This document shows, piece after piece, positions 36,909 to 44,700 of a DNA stretch of 64,000 bases. Position 1 is the first letter of the stretch; the number at the start of each line of letters is the position of its first letter. The notes beneath the pieces are model-generated. The model did no database searches and had not been told where the DNA came from. It saw only the letters and a program-made list of their open reading frames with translations. The position numbers and the translations under genes are program-made. The stretch is from Agreia sp. Leaf210 (GTDB taxonomy: Bacteria; Actinomycetota; Actinomycetes; Actinomycetales; Microbacteriaceae): positions 186,001 to 250,000 of the forward strand of contig NZ_LMKK01000002.1 of assembly GCF_001421485.1 (NCBI RefSeq), read 5' to 3'.

Positions 36909-39216
36909 GCCGGCCTCCCGCTCGAACGGCTGATCGCGACGGCGTCGACAGCGATCGGAGGCGTACGGCTGCCCGGATACGTTGCCACAGCGTGAACTCC
37001 CGTGCCCACGCGGCCCTCAGGGTGACCAGGTCGGACCAGTACTGGTCTGCCTCGCGCGCGTCGAGCCGTTCATCCGCGAACACGGCCGCGTCGGCCCGCC
37101 TCGCGAGCGTCTCCAGGTCGACCCCGTCGACCACGCGCGAAGCCTCGAGCCGGGTCGCCGACGCCGGCACGTCGTACCCGTAATCGAGACCGGCATCGAC
37201 GAGCTCCTGCCATCCCCCGGCGATGCGGGATGCGGCATCCGGCTGTCGTCTCCGCCGTCTCCGCCGCACCGCTTTGGTTCCGGCTATCAGAATCGCCGGC
37301 GCGCATACGACCAGCAGAGCCAGCGCGACGACACCGACGACGCGCACGATACCGAGCAGCACAGGCCAGAACGCATCAGGGTCGTCGGCCTTCTTCTCGT
37401 CGGCCTCCGGCCTGTTGGGCTCGACGGGAGTGTCGTCGGCGGCAGGGGGCGGCGGGATGACCACCTGCGGCCTCGAGACCTGCTGCTTCGTGTCCGGAAG
37501 TTTCTCGGGTATCGGCCGGTCCTCGGGCGTCGGATCGATCGCGACCCACCCGTAGCCGGCGAGATCCACCTCGACCCAGGCCGACACATCCGACCCCGTC
37601 ACCGTGGTGCTGCCGGCCTGGGGCGCGAAGCCCAGAACGACCCGAGACGGAAAACCGATCTCGTGCGCCATCAGCGCGACAGTGGCGGCGTACTGCTCGG
37701 CGTCGCCCAGCATCAAGGGCGCGGTCAAGAGCTCGGCGATGCGATCGGCCCCGTGGCCGGAGCGGCTGTACGGCCTGCCGTCGTCTGCTCCGTGGCTGAT
37801 GTACCCGGATGCTTTGATCGCCTCGACGACGGCCGCCAGCTTCTCGCCGGGAGCGTCGAGTCCCTGCGTGTCAGCGGCGACCGCGGTCGCGACCGCGTCG
37901 GGCACATTCGTCGGCTGCGGCACGGATGCGTCGCCCGGCTGAGCCGCTCGGAGCTCGTCGTCGTCGGGAACCGAGGGAACGATCGCGTCGACGGTGTAGC
38001 TGTCGCCCTCGCGGACTCCGCCCAGCACAGCCGCCGTGTTCGACGTGCGGTTGTAGTAGAACGCATCGGTCAGTTGCGACGCGCGAGCCCCGTCGAACGA
38101 CACCCGTTCCACGGCGCCCGTCGTCGGAAGCCATACCCCCCGGTACCCCGACACGACGACCCGAGCCGAGACGGGCATCCCCGCCTCGCTCGTTCTGTCG
38201 ATCGTCGATGGCACCCGGGCGAAGAAGCCGGATGCGCTGTCGTTCGCTGCGTCGCCGACGCTGTAGACGACGCCGTTGTACGTGTCGAGGGCCGCGAGTC
38301 GGATGCGCGCGCCGTCGGGGAGCCCCTCCACGTCGAAGAGCGACTCACCCACCGCGTCTGAGCTCCAATAGGAACGGAATCCGCTCAGCGGGCTGGCGTA
38401 GTCACGGGGATCGAAGGGCCGCTCGACCGCGGTCCGCACGACGTTGCGAGCCCCCTGAGGCGCGAGCGCTCCGGCGCCGGATACTCCGGCAGCGACGGCC
38501 ACGGAGAGTACGACAACCGCCGCGATCACTGGGCGCACCAATCCCCGTCGATCGGACACCGGCTCGGGCGAGCGGGCATCCGGTTCTGTCTGGTCTGCCA
38601 GCAACGCGATCGCCCGTCGTCGAGCCCGCCGCGCCCGCCAGGTCATCCAGGTGATCGCCACGACGAGAAACGTGACCGCCGGGGCGAAGGGCGACCAGGC
38701 GACCGCGGGACCGAGTGCGAGGCCCGTGACGGCGACGGCGATCGGAATGAGCACCGCGACACCGCCGCGGCGCATTCGCAGGACGAGCGACAGCCCCAGG
38801 ACGGTTCCGCCCAGGAGTAGCACGAGCGCGGGCGCGAGCAGGGACTGGTAGCTCGAGACAGGGAGGTCGACCGTGACGAGCTGTTTCCACCCGAGTGCCG
38901 TTCCCGTCACGAGGTCACGCAGGCCGTCGAAGCTCGGCAGCAGACCGAAGATGGCCCGGCCGGGAACGGCCAGGGCCACGCCGGAGACCAGGAACACGGC
39001 GATGGATACGCCGAAAACGACGTAGCCCGGCCAGCGCAGGAGCGCCCCCGCCCAGGCCGCCGCCGCACCGAGAACGAACGCCGCTGCGGCCAAGACGATG
39101 AGCCGCGGCGTCTGGTAGATGGGCCACAGGGTCGACGCAGCAACGGCCATCAGCGCCACGAAGAACACGGTGTCGGCCGCTGCGGATCGTAATTCGACGG
39201 CGCGTGCCCGTCTCAC
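36901..39216 (-). CDS. TgpA-like transglutaminase-fold protein, catalytic Cys and His lost
   Basis: A protein of 771 residues. About six N-terminal helices (1-220) lead to an extracellular part with the transglutaminase-core fold (about 440-600), a further helix near 635-660 and a cytoplasmic DUF4129-like end. In active members the core reads G-Y-C-E-Q-Y/F and later H-A-W-x-E-V. Here the same places read GDAEQYA with Ala at 506, and DVSAWVEV with Ser at 545; the Asp (D561, GWVAIDPTPE) remains. The protein is therefore probably not a protease or transglutaminase but a structural or binding version. The GTG start overlaps the DUF58 stop. The neighbours MoxR and DUF58 are the usual TgpA partners. 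Confidence 0.88.
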   Translation of the reverse strand: MRRARAVELRSAAADTVFFVALMAVAASTLWPIYQTPRLIVLAAAAFVLGAAAAWAGALLRWPGYVVFGVSIAVFLVSGVALAVPGRAIFGLLPSFDGLRDLVTGTALGWKQLVTVDLPVSSYQSLLAPALVLLLGGTVLGLSLVLRMRRGGVAVLIPIAVAVTGLALGPAVAWSPFAPAVTFLVVAITWMTWRARRARRRAIALLADQTEPDARSPEPVSDRRGLVRPVIAAVVVLSVAVAAGVSGAGALAPQGARNVVRTAVERPFDPRDYASPLSGFRSYWSSDAVGESLFDVEGLPDGARIRLAALDTYNGVVYSVGDAANDSASGFFARVPSTIDRTSEAGMPVSARVVVSGYRGVWLPTTGAVERVSFDGARASQLTDAFYYNRTSNTAAVLGGVREGDSYTVDAIVPSVPDDDELRAAQPGDASVPQPTNVPDAVATAVAADTQGLDAPGEKLAAVVEAIKASGYISHGADDGRPYSRSGHGADRIAELLTAPLMLGDAEQYAATVALMAHEIGFPSRVVLGFAPQAGSTTVTGSDVSAWVEVDLAGYGWVAIDPTPEDRPIPEKLPDTKQQVSRPQVVIPPPPAADDTPVEPNRPEADEKKADDPDAFWPVLLGIVRVVGVVALALLVVCAPAILIAGTKAVRRRRRRRQPDAASRIAGGWQELVDAGLDYGYDVPASATRLEASRVVDGVDLETLARRADAAVFADERLDAREADQYWSDLVTLRAAWAREFTLWQRIRAAVRLRSLSTPSRSAVRAGGRRG

Positions 39217-40703
39217 GAGGCCGCCCTCGCGAGAGCCTTCTGCACGTCGTCGAGATACCCGACGGTGAGAACACGGAGCTCGCCGACCCGACGCAGGCTG
39301 GGAACGATCCCCGGGTTGCAGACGATGGCGAGCACCTCGACTCCGGGAGGGAAGGCGGCCGAGGCGGTGCGCAGCTGCGCCGCCGTCGCCTCCGATCCGC
39401 AGACGAGGATGGCGACCGACGCCCCGGAGACGGATTCCGCGCTCCCCCGCGCGAGGGCCACGAGCCCCGACGCCAACGGGCTGTGGTCGATGCGCGCGAG
39501 ATCGTCGAGCAGCCGTGCCCGGCTGAGCGAGCTCAGCCGCTTCGGAGCGGTCACGACCCTCCGGGCGAACTCGGGGGTCTCCTCGCTGGCGAGAACCGAC
39601 ACGTCGCGTGCGTCGCGGATCGCGCGGATTCCGATCGAGCCTGCCACGCTCACCGCGAGCTCGAACTCCTCTTCGGAGTGGTAGTCGGCGCTGGCCAGGG
39701 ACAGCGCGATCACCAGGTGACTGCGCCGCGTCTCCTCGAATTGGCGCACCATGAGCTGGCCGGTCCTGGCCGTGCTCTTCCAGTGGATGTGGCGACGATC
39801 GTCACCCGGCGCGTATTCGCGGAGGGCGTGGAACGACACGTCCGAATCGGTGAGATCGCGCGTGGGATTGCCCTCGAGATCGCGGATGAGCCCCGTGCTG
39901 GTGGCGGGAATCGGAATGGTGAGGGGATGCACGAACAGGTCGAGGTGCGAGGTCCACACGTATTCCCGGCGGAGGAGGCCGACGGGATCCGCCCTGACCG
40001 TTCTCACGGGCCCGATTCGCACGACCCCTCGCCGCGAGGTGGGCACGGAGAAGTCCCTGCTCGTGCTGCCCCCTCGCAAGATGCCGCCGAGGTAGAACTC
40101 GGCCAGGCCGCGGCCGACAGGAACCTCCGACTTGGCGGGCGGCAGGCGAAAGCGGCTCGGATTGCGCACCGTCAGAGTCGCTCTCGCCGCATCGCCGACG
40201 ACGACGCGGTCTCGGTCGATCGAGAGTCCGATGTCGTACGAGTTGCGGCCGAGGAGAAAGAAGACCCCGACAACGAGCAGCGCGAACCCGGTGAACGCGA
40301 CGGCGACGAGTTCGATCCAGCCGAGAAGATAGCCGAAGACGGCGCCGATCACGACGGCGGCCGCGACCGATAGGCCGAGACCGGTCACCGTGGCGGAGAC
40401 CCAGCGCCACGCGCGCTCGATCGACGCACGGACGGTACGCAACACGCGGCGCAGCCGAACACGCGCGGTCAGATGGATCTCATTGTCGTCGGCGCCCGAC
40501 GCACGTGTCCTGGTGTAGGCGTGCGTTCCGGTCAGGCCGGTGAGATCGCGTTGCGTCTCGGTCGCTCCGGATGCCGCCTGCTCGCGCGAACGGCGCGCGG
40601 CTCGGCGGCCGAACGCCGTTCTCTTCGCGCGCACCGCGCGCCTCGGGCGCTCCGGCGCGCCAGGACCGTCGGCCCCGGCCGTGCGCCGCGCTTCGTCGCT
40701 CAC
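39213..40703 (-). CDS. DUF58 domain membrane protein
   Basis: A protein of 496 residues. A basic N-terminus of about 100 residues precedes two close transmembrane helices (about 105-150). The DUF58 signature GDDRRHIHWKSTARTGQLMVRQFE is complete, and a VWA-like part follows. DUF58 proteins work with MoxR ATPases and TgpA-like proteins, often in building or loading cell-envelope complexes. GTG start overlaps the MoxR stop as GTGA. Confidence 0.92.
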   Translation of the reverse strand: MSDEARRTAGADGPGAPERPRRAVRAKRTAFGRRAARRSREQAASGATETQRDLTGLTGTHAYTRTRASGADDNEIHLTARVRLRRVLRTVRASIERAWRWVSATVTGLGLSVAAAVVIGAVFGYLLGWIELVAVAFTGFALLVVGVFFLLGRNSYDIGLSIDRDRVVVGDAARATLTVRNPSRFRLPPAKSEVPVGRGLAEFYLGGILRGGSTSRDFSVPTSRRGVVRIGPVRTVRADPVGLLRREYVWTSHLDLFVHPLTIPIPATSTGLIRDLEGNPTRDLTDSDVSFHALREYAPGDDRRHIHWKSTARTGQLMVRQFEETRRSHLVIALSLASADYHSEEEFELAVSVAGSIGIRAIRDARDVSVLASEETPEFARRVVTAPKRLSSLSRARLLDDLARIDHSPLASGLVALARGSAESVSGASVAILVCGSEATAAQLRTASAAFPPGVEVLAIVCNPGIVPSLRRVGELRVLTVGYLDDVQKALARAAS

Positions 40704-41674
40704 CCCGCCTGCGCCCTGTCGGTGGGCGGCGGGGTCTCGAGCAGGATCTGACCGATGACGCTGGCCGCCGTGACGCCGTCGAACTCGGCCTCGGGATCGA
40801 GGACCAGCCGATGGGCCAGGACGTTCTCCGCGAGGATCTTCACATCATCCGGCGTCACGAAATGCCGCCCCTCGGCGGCCGCCCAGGTCTTCGAGGCGCG
40901 CACGAGCGCCACCGCGCCGCGCACGCTGGCGCCGAGACGCACCTCGACGGCGCTCCTCGTCGCATCCACGATGTCGGCGACATAGTCGAGCACCGCGTGA
41001 CCGACGTGCACGGTGCGGGCGAGATCGGCCATCTCGACGATATTGGCGCTCGTGACCACGGCGGGAATGGTGCTGTCGTGAGTGCGCGTGGCCGCGCCCT
41101 CGAGGATCGCGATGGTCGACGATCGGTCGGGGTATCCGAGCGAGGCCTTCATCATGAATCGGTCGAGCTGGGCCTCCGGCAGTCGGTAGGTTCCCGCCTG
41201 CTCGATGGGGTTCTGTGTCGCCACAACCATGAAGGGGCGGCCCACCCCGTGCGTGGCGCCGTCGATCGTCACGCGGCCCTCCTCCATGACCTCGAGCAGA
41301 GCGGACTGGGTCTTCGGGCTCGCCCGGTTGATCTCGTCGGCCAGAACGATCGATGCGAAGATCGGCCCCCGGTGGAACTCGAAGACGCCCTGCTTCTGGT
41401 CGTAGATGCTCATGCCGGTGACGTCGCCCGGCAGCAGATCGGGGGTGAACTGGATGCGGCTCGATGTGCCCTGCACGGTCTGCGCCATGGCGCGAGCCAA
41501 CGACGTCTTTCCCGTGCCCGGCGAGTCTTCGAGCAGCAGGTGACCCTCGCTCAACAGGGTGGCGAAGGCCAGCTTCACGACGTGGGTCTTGCCGAAGACG
41601 ACGCGCTCGACGTTCGTGACGAGCCGGCCGAACACATCGGCGAACCAGACGGCCTGCTCACGGTTCATGGTCAT
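40700..41674 (-). CDS. MoxR-family AAA+ ATPase
   Basis: A protein of 324 residues with Walker A EDSPGTGKTSLARAM, Walker B IVLADEINRASPKTQ and sensor/arginine segments ATQNPIEQAGTYRLPEAQLDRFMMK, all typical of MoxR. These ATPases act as chaperones for metal insertion or complex assembly and usually need a VWA/DUF58 partner, which is encoded directly after. AGGAG precedes the ATG. It is 33 bases after the giant Ig-like gene. Confidence 0.95.
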   Translation of the reverse strand: MTMNREQAVWFADVFGRLVTNVERVVFGKTHVVKLAFATLLSEGHLLLEDSPGTGKTSLARAMAQTVQGTSSRIQFTPDLLPGDVTGMSIYDQKQGVFEFHRGPIFASIVLADEINRASPKTQSALLEVMEEGRVTIDGATHGVGRPFMVVATQNPIEQAGTYRLPEAQLDRFMMKASLGYPDRSSTIAILEGAATRTHDSTIPAVVTSANIVEMADLARTVHVGHAVLDYVADIVDATRSAVEVRLGASVRGAVALVRASKTWAAAEGRHFVTPDDVKILAENVLAHRLVLDPEAEFDGVTAASVIGQILLETPPPTDRAQAG

Positions 41675-41707
41675 GGTCGTACTCCTGATGTCATGGTCGC
41701 CGGCGCC

Positions 41708-44700
41708 TCAGCCGCACGACTTGCCGCTGCCGCGCTGACGCAGCTCGTTCTGGTCGATACCGTTCGTAAAGTCTCCCCCATTGCCGATCGTGCGCACGAC
41801 CACTTCTTGAGCGTCCGCCAGGGCACCCAGCGGCGGCACGGTGGGATCGTCGGACCAGGCCGACCAGAATCCCGGGATGCCTGCGAGCGACGATCGGAAG
41901 GAGTACTGGAACTCCCACGACACGGAGCCGGGACTCTCGAGCACCGCCGAGACGGGGCTGCCTGCCACGCAGGACACCACCGTCGCGTTCGCGTTCACAG
42001 GGCTCACCGAGGTGGTGGGGGCCGCCGCCTCGCTGCATCGAGTGGTGCCGTCGCTCGTGATGCACGACGTGAAGGTCCACGGGCCCGGCCCGGAGAGCGG
42101 CGACCCTGCCGAAACCGCGCCGCCACCCGAGACCTGGACGGTGTACTCGGACTCTGCGGTGTTGGGCAAGGTGGTCGGCGTCGCGGTGTCGACGGCCACT
42201 CCGTAGCGACCGTCGACCGGCTGCTGGTGTGTCAGGGTGACCGTCGGTGGCGCCGGAGGAATCAGCACACGGACACTGCCGGTCTGCGCCGACGCGCAGC
42301 CCCAGCCGTTGTCCGCGTAGACCACGTACACGAAGCGCGAGCCGACATCGCCGCCGGCTGACGGGATGACGACGCCGGGCGAGACGACGGGCGTACCGGA
42401 TGCCTGACTGCAGCCGGGCACGGACGCCGCCGCCCCGTAGCGCACCACGGAGTACGTCACGCCCGATGCGCCGTTCGCGCCGAACGGCGACCAGTCCACG
42501 CGAACGGACCCGGCATTGTCGACGATCGTCGCGGTGACCGCGGTCGCGGCTGGCCGACCGGCAGCGGTGACCGCACCCGAACTCGACCTGTTCCACGGGA
42601 TCTGACCGGGGTACAGCGCGTCGGCACCGTTCTCTGCCCAGACCTCGGCCGTGTATTCGGTGCCGGGAACGCCCTTGAATCGCAGCGACGTGGCCGAACG
42701 GTCGAGCGTGATCGTCGATCCACCGATCTGCACCTGCACGCGCTGCACCGCGCTTCCCGGTGTCGGGTCGGCGATCGGCTTCCACGACACCACGACGTAT
42801 CCCTCGTTCGACTGCGTCTGATCGGCAGCCTCGCGGGCGATCGAGACCTGCTGCGGAGGCGCGGGAATGTAGTCGCTGCGCATCGGCGCGCTGCGGCCGC
42901 TGGGTGCGGATTGACCGTACTGGTTCACCGCGATCGAGTAGAACGTGTAGTTCTTTCCCGCCTGCAGATCGGTGAGCAGACAGGTCGCCGATGCACCGCA
43001 GTCTTTCGAGTACCCGCCGTTGTCATCGCTGCGGATGATGAACGAGGTGATGGCGGCTCCGTTGGGATACGGAAGCGGCGCGGCAGACACGCTGAGCTGA
43101 CCGTTGACGAACCCGGCACCGGAGAGCACGGGCGCAGCGGGCTGATCCGGCACGTCGACGATCGTGATCGTCACCGTTCCCCAGGTGGCGCGCGTCGGAT
43201 CCTTGGTCGCGTCGGCGACCTGGTACTGCATCGAGACCTGACCCGTCGCCTTGAGATCGAGCTGGGGCGACACCGTGACGGAGAGGGTGCTCTTGTCGGC
43301 GCTCGGGGTCACCTGCACGCCGGCCGGGACAGCTCCCTGCACGGCGACCACGCTCAGAGGCTTGTCGGGGAACGGGTTGGTGGCCGCGTCGTTCTCGAGA
43401 ACAGGGATGGTGGCGGTCTCGCCTCGACGGATCGTGAGGCTGTCGGCTCCTGGACTCACGAGAGGTCGTGTCGACGTGACGACAGAGACCCTGACGATAC
43501 CGGCCTTTCCTTCCGTCTTCGCATCGCGCACACCCACCGTGAACTCCGACGCGCTGCCGACCTTGGCATCGGCGGCCGCCGCGACCGTGAGCTGGGTGCC
43601 CGAGAGCGAGGTCGTGAATCCTGAGCCCGGTTGAGACGTGAGCACGTACACGAGCTGATCCACATCGGCCGGATACGGGTACTTGGTGAGGTCGCGCAGT
43701 TCGATCACCCGGGCGTCGCCCGGCTGCAGCCCGAGTTGGGCGCCAGAGAAGACGGGAGGCTGGTTGTCGCGGGGCGTGACCGTGATCGCGAGCACGATCA
43801 CCGCCTTGCGGCCGTTCGGATCATCCGCGCTGGATCCGTCGGTGACCTCGAACGACAGCGACGCCGGGCCCCAGTATCCGTCGCGACTCGTGAACGTCAG
43901 GGTGCGGGAATCGACCACCAGATTCGAGCCGTCGGCATTGCTCGCCTTCACGGTCGCCTCGTCGGTCAGACGCACCTGCCTGCCGCCGGCGGCGACCACG
44001 TAGTCATTGATGTCGATAGACAGGGCATCGCCGCTCAAAACCTGCAGAGGCTTGGCGGTCGTGCGCAACTCGGGCAATGCGTCCTCGAGGCCGGGCAACC
44101 AGATGAACGCGGTGGCGCTCACAGCGGGATCGTCGGATCTCGAGACCACGAACGGAATGATCTGACTCTTCTGCTGCACCGTCACGCGCACCCGGTCGTT
44201 CGGCAGCACCGAGGCCGTCGTGTCGTACCCCGGCACGAGCGACAGCGTGAGCGAATCGAGATCGCCCTCGGCATAGAAGACCTTGCGCATCACGTCGACC
44301 GTGACCTCGTCGCGTCCTTGGATGTCGCTGAGGTTGAGCACGGTGTCGTCGGCCTCCGGCCGCACCGGAGGCGCGTCGGCATCGACGCGGACGCGAAGCC
44401 AGGCGGATGCCTGCTGCCCGCCGTCGTTCTGAATCGTGTAGAGCACCGCGTAGTCACCCTCGGCGTCTGGTGCGTGGAACGTGATGCGGTCGGCCGATTT
44501 GGGCACATCGACGACGGCGACGGCGGATTCCGCTCCCTCGATGTGGAGCGGGCTCGCGTTCGGATCGGAGTCGTTCTCGAGCACCCGCACGGTGAGAGCG
44601 GTGCCCGGAGTGGTGACGACGACGTCGTCGACCGCGACAGGGAGGCTGGCCGTATCGAAGCTCGGACTGATGCCCACCCGCACGACGCCGGTCGCGCGCG

